From the NCBI GenBank assembly GCA_946406115.1, contig OX291561.1, positions 8,610,273 to 8,674,272 on the forward strand: DNA of 64,000 nt, in the 5' to 3' direction. Below the pieces are notes generated by a model, which saw nothing but the letters and a program-made list of their open reading frames with translations, was not told where the DNA came from and did not search any database. The position numbers and the translations under genes are program-made. Source of the DNA: Apoda limacodes (Eukaryota; Arthropoda; Insecta; Lepidoptera; Limacodidae). Each line of letters starts with the position of its first letter. Within the stretch, counting starts at the first letter, position 1. Positions 34,701 through 45,400 of this stretch are shown here, in pieces.

Positions 34701-36849
34701 GAAAGATTTTGAGAAGGCTCGAAAGGAAGAAGGAAAGAGTATTATCACAAGGAAAAGACATTAATATAGGTACCATAGACAATCTGACTGTAAACAGACC
34801 TGGGAGTTTATGGGACATGAAAGAAATACCCATCAAATTAAGGAAAAACGGAGACCGAAAAAAGGAACGCATTTTAGGACCCAAAAAGCAAACTATGTAT
34901 ACTTTAAAAGATAACAAAATCGTCAGATTGGAACCTGTGGAAAGAGAAATCAATGGAGAAGAGGAATTCCGTGCAGTGGATATTGTGGTTCCAATTAATA
35001 TGGCAGAGCAGCAATTATTAGAGGGCACTAAGATGAGTGTTGATGATATAAAGAGTATTGAGAGATTTAAAGATTATGAACCTGGAATGCCATCAAAGGT
35101 ATTTATCTTTTGGATACTTTATTTTAAAAAACCTTGTGACCAAAGTCGCTTTCTTAGCCGACAAAAAACGCCGTGCTCGCGCTACCTGCGTCTTAACGCC
35201 GCGAGCGCCGAGCCAAAGCTGGTTAAACGCCATAAGAACGCGTACACAAAATAACAATTCGTTACTAAAAACATGGCCAAGTTAGGTATCAATATGTTTT
35301 AAAAACCTAGTGCATATATCTATCTCTGAAGTGGCATCCATTAATTACGTAAGATTGCCAAACACGCACTTACATGTCCATGTACGTACCAGTGCCGCCG
35401 GCCGGCACGTGAGATTAAGTGCGTAGTTTGGTACAACGCCACAGGTTTCTAATGTTACTATTCATTATCTTAAAAAAACAATAAAACTTCAAAAAACATA
35501 AGAAAAACTTGTGCAGTAACACATTGGTCATTATTTTTGAGGGTCATGGGTACTGGTAGCACAGTGGTAATTGAGTACCAAATGAGACTCTTTTGTGATA
35601 TAAAAACCTAGGAGGGTGGGGAAATTCATAATAAACATTGAGGGCCGGTTGAGGACTAACGTAAAACTACTAGGAAATATTTTTGTAAGTATTTTAGGCA
35701 CTAAGTAAAAAGTATTTTGACCCAATTGCTGATTATTTTCAACAGGTGCTGTATCTCAAGAATATAGCTCCTTCAGTAACCCAGGATCAATTATCATTAC
35801 TTTTTAATCAATTTGTATTGGAGAATGGTGGACCAATCAACGTGACCTTGTTAACTGGACGTATGAGAGGGCAAGCTTTTGTCACGTTGCTGAGTAAGAT
35901 TTGTCTTTATTTCCCTAAATTTTGTCACGTTGCTGAGTAAGATTTGTCTTTATATCCCTAAATTTTGTCATGTTGCTGAGTAAGATTTGTCTTTATATCC
36001 CTAAATTTTGTCACGTTGCTGAGTAAGATTTGTCTTTATATCCCTAAATTTTGTCACGTTGCTGAGTAAGATTTGTCTTTATATCCCTAAATTTTAATGA
36101 ATAACAAATCTAAATTAATGTGTTAGGTACAGGAAGATAACAAAGATTTCGTGATTTATCACATGTTAAAACACAAGAGATAGGAAAAAGTATAATTTTG
36201 CTATCCTAACATAATAATTGAGTATTAGAGTTTTCTATGTTTGTTACTTTTTCATGCCAATACTGAACCTATTTGGTTAAAGTTTATAACTCTGAATTAA
36301 CGAATTTTATCTTGGGAAATTCAAGTTACCTCAGGAAATAACTATTACCTAACTTGTATATCTTGCTATAGCAAACTTAGTCGGCTTCGTAGCTCAATGT
36401 GTGATGACCGACTTCTGAATCGAGGGGCGTGGGTTCGATTCCCGCACAAGACAAACATTTATGTGGTGAACATTTGTTTGTCTTAAGATTGGGTGTTTTC
36501 TATGTATAATATGAATGTACTTACAAAAAAAAGTATGTTCTTGTATCTGTTGTCTGGTATCCATAGTACAAGCTTTACTTAGTTTGTGCTCAGATGGCGC
36601 TGTGTTCTAAATGTCCAAAATATTTATTTATTTATATCAAGGAGTTACGATATACGAATTAAGTGCGGGTTAAAGCAAAGCTAGTATTCTTATAAAAATA
36701 AAATACAAGAATTTCGAAAATGTATTACAGATAAAGACTTAGCAATACGAGCTTTAGAAGAGATAAATGGTACAGTGCTTAGTGGACGACCCATCATAGC
36801 GCAGTTCAGAAAAAACAGCAACAGGATACAGATGGAGGAAAATGGTTAA
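31731..36849 (+). CDS. RBM41: RBM41-type RNA-binding protein
   Basis: RBM41 carries an RRM closely related to the C-terminal RRM of RNPC3 (U11/U12-65K) and is tied to minor-spliceosome RNA binding; acts in the nucleus. Exons: 32767-33048, 34519-35098, 35746-35893 and 36731-36849, phases consistent. The first reads EFEKTAEVLPFTKYGISTIK, then WLKKVGLSDEEIKLY, matching the N-terminal PFGK...LGL.E.EI region. The second ends MSVDDIKSIERF, then YEPGMPSK (LSEEEI..I..F..Y.PG.P.K). The RRM has RNP2 VLYLKNIAP and RNP1 GRMRGQAFVTL, then NKDLAIRALEEINGTVLSGR. The stop follows QMEENG. The start is unresolved. A tiny exon ATGTG|GTAAGT at 31731-31735 fits the required phase (about 377 residues), but the family usually has ~40 more N-terminal residues, so a true first exon may lie elsewhere upstream. 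Confidence 0.85.
35877..36091. repeat. Five-copy 43-bp tandem array over an RBM41 5' splice site
   Basis: Units begin at 35877, 35920, 35963, 36006 and 36049, each TTTTGTCACGTTGCTGAGTA followed by AGATTTGTC and TTTATATCCCTAAA. Copies are nearly identical (one C/T change in the third). The unit contains the last 17 nt of the RRM exon and its donor GA|GTAAGA. Only the first donor keeps the reading frame; each extra unit adds 43 nt and meets a TAA. Confidence 0.95.
36378..36640 (+). mobile_element. tRNA-derived SINE in the last RBM41 intron
   Basis: The head has an A-box-like TAGCTCAATGTGTGATG (from about 36390) and a perfect B box GGTTCGATTCC (36432-36442). A tRNA-unrelated body follows, ending CCATAGTACAAGCTTTACTT, AGTTTGTGCTCAGATGG and TATTTATTTATTTAT. 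This composition (tRNA head, CATAGTACAAGCTTT body, TTTA tail) is typical of lepidopteran SINEs. It is not a working tRNA gene, because the acceptor stem does not close. Confidence 0.85.
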
Positions 36850-37539
36850 AAGTCAGCATATAAGAAAAAATTTTCGTCAAAATAGTTGTTAAACAAAATG
36901 TATTATTGAGTTTTATTACATAAAATTTTATTTATTAGTTAAGGTGAATCAGATTTTTTTTCATACAAACTTGCGTTACACTAAATATCACTAGTCATGA
37001 AACCTTATTATTACCATGTATCGCTATTGAGGTAACAGACAGAGTTACTTTCGCATTTATGATATTTATTATTATATTATATTCATGGATAGTATGGATA
37101 GTTTTAAGTATATGTATGTACATATGATTGTGCAAGAATATAATTATGCTGGCGCTAATGCCACTAGTACTATTTATATCGGAATACTCGTAAATATCTA
37201 AATTCCTTTACACGATAGCTACATAAAAACAAAAAAAAAAATGACATGTTTGACTTTGTTTTTAGTAGGTAACTAACTTATTTTTATTACCTACTAAGTG
37301 TTTCAGTACAAATTGTATACTTGTTAGCTGATTATCAAAGTATTGTATTATTACTTTAAATGGAACTTCTTGCCAGCTCTTTTTGGCAGAAATTAACATT
37401 GTTAACATTGTATCGACGATTTAAAAGTGTTTTCAGAAACCTATTTGAAAATATATTATTTGATTTGATTTTATTTGACAAAGTAGCAAAAAGCATATTA
37501 AATTCCATATTTAGTAAATCACTACATTTCTACATATTA

Positions 37540-38440
37540 TAAATTTCCACCGCCGCCGCCTCGGTCTGTCTGTCTGAACGCGATAAACTCAAAACTATTA
37601 AACGGATTTTTATACGGTTTTTACTAATGGACGGATAATGAAGAAGGTTTAGGTGTACAATTTATTAAGGGTTGTGTGTAAATTTGCTGAAATATATAAA
37701 TGATTGTAGAAGATATCGGAAATATTATGCCGACTGGGAGCTTTACTGGCCGCGTAGACCAATAGTTTTATGAAAACAATGTATTGCGAAATTATTCCTC
37801 TTAAAAAGATCTTTAGCAATGCTTCACATTACTTAACATTTTTTACATGTTTTCTTCTAATTAACACAAAATAATGAAAAAATATATCTTATTAATATAC
37901 CTTTTGACCTTTTAATCTGAATCTCGAAAACGGCTCTAACGATTTTCATGAAATTTTGTATGCTGGGGATTTTTGGGGCGATAAATCAATTTAACTAGGT
38001 TTTATTTTTAGAAAACGTCGTTTAATCCGTGTTTTCAGGCAATGATAAACTGAAAAATATGACTCTTACATACATTGGCGAATATTAATACTATTATTTT
38101 TACCGGCACAGAAAGACTAAAGCTAATTGACAATAGATGGCGTTGTTAAAAAAACGAGCAAAGCTCGGTCTTCCAGGTACTGATACTAATATAAATACGA
38201 AAGTAACTTTCTGTCTGTTTGTTACCTCTTCACGCTTAAAACGATAAAGATGAAATTTGGCATGGAGATAGTTTGAGTCCTGAGAAAGGACATAATGTTA
38301 GACGGTTTTTTTTCTTATATTGAGAACTAGCCGTTAAAATGCCTTAATACCGCGGGGAAAAGCTAGTAGCGATATATGATAATGTATATACGGGAGAGGG
38401 ACTGTAAAGAAACACCGTTCGCCGGGTCAGCTAGTAATTA
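37540..38440. repeat. Cluster of RTE-tail-like interspersed repeats
   Basis: The 3' flank of RBM41 holds CGCGATAAACTCAAAACTAT, CTCGAAAACGGCTCTAACGA then TTTTCATGAAATTTTGTATG. It also has a reverse copy of the family with AAGTAACTTTCTGTCTGTTT, GTTACCTCTTCACGC and GATGAAATTTGGCATGGAGA. No genes seen. Confidence 0.65.
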
Positions 38441-39004
38441 ACTGTTTTCATTAATTAATTAAAAATGTATGAAACCAACAAAATTAATATATTTTACGAA
38501 TACAATTTTTTTAGAAATTTAGTGCACTAAAGATTGTATGAAAAAGTTATCAGATTCCACTTAAAAATCCAGATGTTTTTTCATATATTTTTTTTAATAT
38601 TTAATATATATATTTAAATGAAACTACAAATAAAGGTTAAATTCAATATTTAATAATTATAAAAATAATACAAGTAAATTACCAATGTTGTAGTGTAATT
38701 TTATTATTATACTATTTATTCTAAATATTACATATTTACTAATATTATCAATGTAAAACTCATAAACTTTTCTGTCGTACAAATATGTGTTATTTTATTT
38801 ATTCACTGGGAATGTCATTGGTACAATTAAATTTCCAATGTATGATCCGAACTGTAAGTGACAATAATGCTTTTAGAACAAATTAGATTCTTCAAGAACA
38901 TATCCCAACTTTGTAAAATACAGAAATAGGTATTTGAAAAACATTTTCTGTCGCGCTAGGACGTGGTCCAAGACACATGTGTGATAGAGACAACTGTACT
39001 TCAG

Positions 39005-39300
39005 GCTGATTTTACTTAAGGTGCGTTCTATTGACGGCATTGATTCTAGTAACATCGCATAGGCATTGAAATCGTTCTGTTCACCAAATATAAACAAACA
39101 ATATGGCCGTTCACTATTTGACAGCGCATCCACTACTCTACCTCCTGAGCATGTGCAGCCAATGCGTTAATTGCGTTCCGGAAGTGACGTCATAGCGCAT
39201 TCATAGTTTGGTCAACAGAATGATCGAATGTGCGCATAGACAGCATTGAGCTCATTCAATGCGTATAATACTTGTCAATAAAACGCCACTATAATCACAG
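39005..39300. repeat. Dispersed repeat G, copy 1 (MITE-like)
   Basis: It matches 57965-58195: ATGGCCGTTCACTATTTGAC, AGCGCATCCACT(A/G)CTCTACC, AATGCGTTAATTGCG, AAGTGACGTCATAGCGCATT and CATAGACAGCATTGAG, then AATGCGTATAAT. The left end GTGCGTTCTATTGACGGCAT is complementary to ATGCCGTCAATAGAACGAAC at the other copy, suggesting terminal inverted repeats. It overlaps the SMARCE1 3' flank. Confidence 0.7.
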
Positions 39301-39391
39301 TCATCAAAATCTGAGTATCTTAAGACATATTTATGCATAAATCTATTGAAAAGTATTGAGTTAAGCTCCATTCATAAAGTCAATAATGTCA

Positions 39392-39397
39392 TTTATT
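39392..39397 (-). promoter_or_regulatory. Candidate SMARCE1 poly(A) signal
   Basis: AATAAA on the minus strand, about 92 nt after the SMARCE1 stop codon at 39489-39491. Position and motif are right. Usage cannot be judged from sequence alone. Confidence 0.45.
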
Positions 39398-39488
39398 ACA
39401 TATTTCTATAACACTAAATTATTTAATTAACCTGAGTGTCCTTTGTTGAGGACTTGCGACGTCGCTTCACGACGCGCTTCGACGACGA

Positions 39489-42400
39489 TCATTCGGACTC
39501 CTTTTTGGCCGGTGGTTCTTCTGCAGACAAACGAAATAGAAATACAATAGAAAAAAAAAACTGGTTGCACTCCGGGAGTGCCGGCAGAACTGAAAACATA
39601 CTAGCTATTTACTTCCCATCACTTCGGATACATATTTATTTATTATAAATAATAATGTTTGTTTATTTACTTTTTTGATGTAGTATATTTGACATCTGAA
39701 TCTGTCATAGAATAAAAATCCCATATCCAACCTCCCTGTACTACTCATAATCGCCATATACTAAAAATAAAAAACTTACATAATGTTAATAATTCTGACG
39801 CGAGTTCCGTCTTACGAATTTTCTATGAATTGTCCTTTTTTGAAGCTTCACTTCAAAAACATACAACCTGGATATAACATTTTAATATGTGTTTTTTCAT
39901 CAACCCAATATCCTCTTACTTTTTATTCTTCCTATAGAGTTATTTTTTTTTACTCATCATTAAAAAACTGCACAACGCCGTTAAAGACGGTTTCACTTCA
40001 AAATAATAAAAGGCGTGGCATTATGGTTTCCGTCTGACGATCAGTCTGACGCGAGTTTATCATTTTTACCCATCACAAAAACTAAGCTAGTGTAAATAAA
40101 TCTGACGCGAGTTCCGTCTTACGAAATTTCGATCAGGACACGTGACCTGACGCGAGTTTAATATTTTTTACCCATACTAAAAAAAGTGCACAACGCCGCT
40201 AAACAAGTTTTCACTTCAAAAACGACTTGATTATGAGATGGCATAAGTAAATCTTGTGTTAAAACGAAACTTCTCAGGAATGACAACTATCTAAATAAAC
40301 TTAAGAAAGTAAAACATCTGAGATTTTTTTTTTTGTAAAAACCATAAATTCACGTAGTTTGGCACATATCTACAAATACTACGAAAAAAAAAATGGTAAG
40401 AATCGGGTCACAACTGACTGATCCACGGCGTTGTATTTTCGGTCGCGTCGCCCGATGTATGTAACATCAAACCTTTCGTACTACACCGATATTATCCGTC
40501 AATACGTCTAGCGACACGACCGACAAGACGCCACCGAAGACCGTAAGATTCCAAAAAACGTATTTTATTATTCACTAGCTTTTGCCAGCTCCGCCCGCCC
40601 TAAATTTGGTTATCGGCGTGGGATTCTTAAGGCCACTCCTTGATAATACTAAAGAAGTTAGTTATAGCGAGCTATAAGTTAGGTTCGTTGGTGGAATTCG
40701 GTTTAGTTACTCCTCGGGATAATAAGAAGCCTTTGTCTTCCATATCTTCAACTATCTCTGTGCATAATTTCAGTTTAATTGGATGCTCTGTTGCAGCAGC
40801 ATTGAGTGACAAACGGCATAGTTATTCCCGTTGGGAACTCTTAAATATTTTTCCAGATCCATTTAGTGGTTGAAGCGTGACTAGTAACAAACAACCAAAC
40901 ATCCAAACTTTCGCATTTATATTAATGCGGAGGTTCGTTTAAACTCTGTTATAGTTATTCCCGCGGGAATTTCGGATTTTTCAGGATAAAAACTATCCTA
41001 CGTCTTTCCACAGGACTAAACTATCTTCATACCAAATTTCATCTATATCGGTTGAGCCGTTTAAGCGTGAAGAGGTAACAGACAGAGTTGCTTAGTTATT
41101 ATTATGGATTTACTACCTTTGACGTCATGATGCGCTTGATGTGGATGCGCAAGATGTGGTGCGTGCGGCGCGTAGTGCTCTGCGGGGGGCGCGGGGTAGT
41201 AGGGGTGAGGGGGGTAAGCGGGGAAGCCGCTCGTAAAACCACCAGGGTAGTACCGCCCACCGTAAGGCGCCCCGTAACCGGGAACAGCTGGAAACGGGAT
41301 GGATAGTTAGTGCATGTAGAGACAAAAAGCTTAATTTTTCTGTACTTCTTTCGTATAATCTAGGTTTATGTCAGGTTATTTTATTAGATTAGGTTTATGG
41401 ACCCATGGTTATGATATTTTGTGGCCGTTTTGATTTAACATTGATTTATGATTACATTTTTACAATATGCACTTACAATAATAAAGATAGATGTCGCTAC
41501 TGGCTCCCTTTTACACTATTTTTTATTTAGGTATGTAAATAGATATGGATAAAAACGGCCGCCATTTCATTAGGCTTTGTGAACAAAATGGCGGCTAACC
41601 TGGCGGCGGAGGGCCGGCGTGGGGCGGCGCGCCGGGGTGCGGCGGGGCGTTCGGGTTTGGTGGAATCATCATTGCTGGAAAAATAAATGAAATATGTATA
41701 TAACTAAATGAACATATGTACATAAATAATCTATTTACGTTCAGACTCCCTGTCAATTGTTTGTATGGATTTTAATAACCATGATGTGGTGGCGAGGCCA
41801 TTTGCGTCGGCTGCGGTGGCACATTGGGCCCAGGAGGTGCTGCGTGGCTGACACCAGGGGGCATGGGGGACGCGGGTGGCATTGCGAGAGGACCGTCCTT
41901 CATTTCTGTTTTTTCTTCTTTGACTGAGGAAGTTAAACCAGCGCTATTAGATATTAAATTATACGAAACAGCGGACATAACAAAACGTGAAGCTCGTATA
42001 AGATTTTTCAAGCACTGTGTCAATTTGCACGCATACATTAAGGTTCCGTGGGATAAGAATCAACTTTGATAGTTAATAACTCGCAAAATATACATTAAGA
42101 AGAATAATATGTATATTTTTGAAGACATATCCTACGACACGCCAAACAATGGACTCCGCAAAATAAAAAATTAACCGGGTTCAATGTATGGAGAACTTCA
42201 ATCTTCAAAAAAAAAACAATTTCCTCACTGTCATTACAAAACTTAATGGCTTCAAACTAGACACCTTTTTGTAAAATATCATCAGAATGAATACAAGGAC
42301 GGCGGAATTGTAAGGTCATGACATCTACCCTTATACACATTGGACATGAAGAACCTATAAGAATACCGTTTTTGGCATTTGGCCACAGAACCCTAAAAAG

Positions 42401-45400
42401 TATAGGCTTTTATAAAAATATTTGGATATATACCTATATAGAAGGAGAGTAATTTTACCTAAAGACTCCGGTGCTAGGTTTCCTTGTGGGTTGGGTAATT
42501 CCTGTTCTTTATTCTTCTCATTATCCTCAGACTTGAGCTCCGTAGTGTGATTATTATCGGACTTGTTCACTTCTGAAGTGGAAACTTTATCCACCTGAGT
42601 TGGAGGATTTGGTCCATTGGCTTCTTGTTTCATAGGCGACGTTTGGTCTTGATCCATTGGCTAGAGATAATTATTATATATTATACCATCATAATTATCG
42701 GTTATCGGCGTGGAATTTCTACATCAACTTCTTAATTATACTAATGAAGTTTGGCAGTACCTGGAGATCCGAGGCTCGCTCTTTACAACGCCATCTATTG
42801 TCAAGTAGCTTGCGTGTTGCTGTGGCGGTAAAACTAATAGCTTCACTACTCGCCAATAGATGTCAGGAAGAGACATATTTATTTCAGTTTATCATTGCAT
42901 GAAAACACAGATAAAACGTTGTTTTCTAAAAATGAAACCTAGCTAGATCGATCGATTTCATGAAAATTGTTGAAGAAGTTTCCAAGATTCAGATTTTAAG
43001 AAATATATATATATATATATATATACAAGAATTGCTCTTTTAAAGGTATTAGATAAGCTATAGACATAGTTTATTTAAGCTCAGTTATAGATGTTCCCGT
43101 GGGAATTTTTCGGAATAAAAACTATCCAATGTCCTTCCCCGGGACTTAAACTATCTCTATGCCAATTATCATCTAAATCGGTTCAGCGGTTTCAGCGTGA
43201 AGAGATGACAGAGTTACTTTCGCATTTATAATATTAGAATGAATATATAGGGTGTTTTCCCCTTAAATGAAACCGCTTCTAAGATAATTATTACTATTGA
43301 TAGTGTAATTATGTACCTCATCTTTAAGTGATCCTTTCTCCACAGCGTTAAGCGTGAGCGGCTGAGAGGCGGGGTTGATACCGCGTCGCATCTGTTCTAA
43401 AGCCCTCTCAACCAGTTTCTGGAAAGTCTCTTCGTCCACAGCTGGTTTGCAATGCTGTTGATAAACTTATTATGTAATTCCAGTTTTTGCCATTTACATC
43501 AATAGGGTAGCCGACAAAGTTGACAAGGTTATCAGATTTTGATGAAACTAATTTACGATTTGTTAAGAGCCTTTTACTAAAGAACGCGTGGAGGTATCAA
43601 GTTAAGTTAATATCAAATATTAAAGTCTACGGTCACCTAAAGTTGTAAAACAATCAGGGTTTTGTCGCATATTGTGACACAAATAAATAAAAACATATAT
43701 GGGGTACTTCCCTCGGTGCGCAAGTCAGACTCGCACTTGGCCGGTTTTTTATATTACTGGTTAAAATTCAAAATACTTTTGTTGCTGCACATATGTATGT
43801 AAACGCAATATTTTTTAACGCGCCACCAAAAATTTTCTAAGAGTACATTCGTGAGGTCACTAACCTTGTACGGTTTGGTATGGAGTGTTTTAAGCTCGGT
43901 TTAAAAAGGAAATAAGTGCATACCTTTGAAAAAGTAGTTATCAGAGAATCCTTTTTCACTGATGAATATTAACAATTAAATTTCATAATTATGCATAAAA
44001 AATTGAGGCAACTAGCCTATTGATAAAGAGAATTTAGAACTTATGAAATTATTTACGTCACTACAAAAACGTTTAAGTCAAAATCGATAAGTGCCCATAA
44101 AATACATACATGTCAACTACCTACTTATATACATATTTCTACCAAGACATATATTGTGGAGGACTATTTATCTCCAAACTGGAACATGTTACAAAAACGT
44201 AAAATGCGTTGTAAGCTTTACCTTCTTCAATTCTTCTTGAAAACTCTCGCTGCTTTCCATGAATTTCCTCTTCTTTGCCTCGAACTTCTCCTCAATTTGT
44301 TGTAACTCATCTTCCAGTTTCTTCTGGTGCATCGTCAAAGACTGCACTTGTTTCTTCAAAATCTGAAAGTGAAACTTATTTTTTTTGGTATCAAGCTCGT
44401 TGGTATCACTCAAGCTGGTATAACTTAAACCCAGTCTGAAGATAGGCCCAGCGTCGACTCGATCGCATTTTCCCCTCTCTGAATTTTCTGTTTGTTAGAC
44501 ACAGTCGGGTTACACATTATTTCAGAGATAAGAAGTTGAACTTCCTTGCTGAAGTCAAAGTCAAAAGAAGAGAAGAATAAAGATTCAAATAATGTTTTTT
44601 TAAAACACTTTTGAGTCGTCAAAATTATTAAATGTTACAGAACAAAGCCTTCTTGGCTTCCAATCTAGCTATATGTGGGCCTCCAGTAAAGCTTTGTGTC
44701 TAGGGTAATACCTAAGAATGCTGTGTCATTTACAAGATTTAATCTTAAGGGAGTTCAGTTCAGATCACAGTACAAGTTTAGGACTATAGTTCTGGTTCAG
44801 AGAACTACTTGGAGCGAACCTGATATGTGCCTACGTACCAGCCTACCGCAAAAGCGGGCTTATATAAAAATGACGACGCTTGCCGTACGTATTTTACTTT
44901 CCTCCTGTCCTGTGCGCACGGCGCGCGAACTACGTACTTTGTCTTTATGTAACACTCGAGTCATTAAAGACTTCGGCCTTCTGAATAGCCTATCGTTAGT
45001 AATTTCTCCTTACCACTCTTAATACACAATCTACTATTGTTTAATATGATAGGAAATTATTTAATTAAATTGCAGCCTTTGGTGATTTAAATGAAGTGTA
45101 TTAATAAAGATTTAATTTACCCACGTGGCAAGTATGTACAAACTACATACTAACCTGCATTCGAGCGGTTGTGACAACAGAGCGGACATCCGGCACTACA
45201 GTGTCTGAGAATATCTCATTGATAAGTCGGTGGTTCCGTAGGTAGCGAGCGTAAGCCACGTGCTTAACAGACGAGCCTTCATCTTGATCTGAAAGGAATT
45301 TCTAAAAATTAGTCCAAATATAGAATAGAATACAATTTATTTGACATAAATGAGGACACACAATATATAAAACTAGCATACGTGTTTCAGTGTGATGTCA

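Noticed and set aside
34603..35028. A 141-codon minus-strand ORF
   Set aside because: It is the antisense shadow of the large RBM41 exon, whose plus-strand frame matches the family.
35893..36091. Translation of the RBM41 exon through the tandem array as a novel C-terminus
   Set aside because: The read-through meets a stop within the second unit and would truncate the RRM; the spliced frame matches the family.
36378..36450. A tRNA gene (good B box and A-box-like sequence)
   Set aside because: The acceptor and anticodon stems do not close, and the sequence runs on into a SINE body and TTTA tail.
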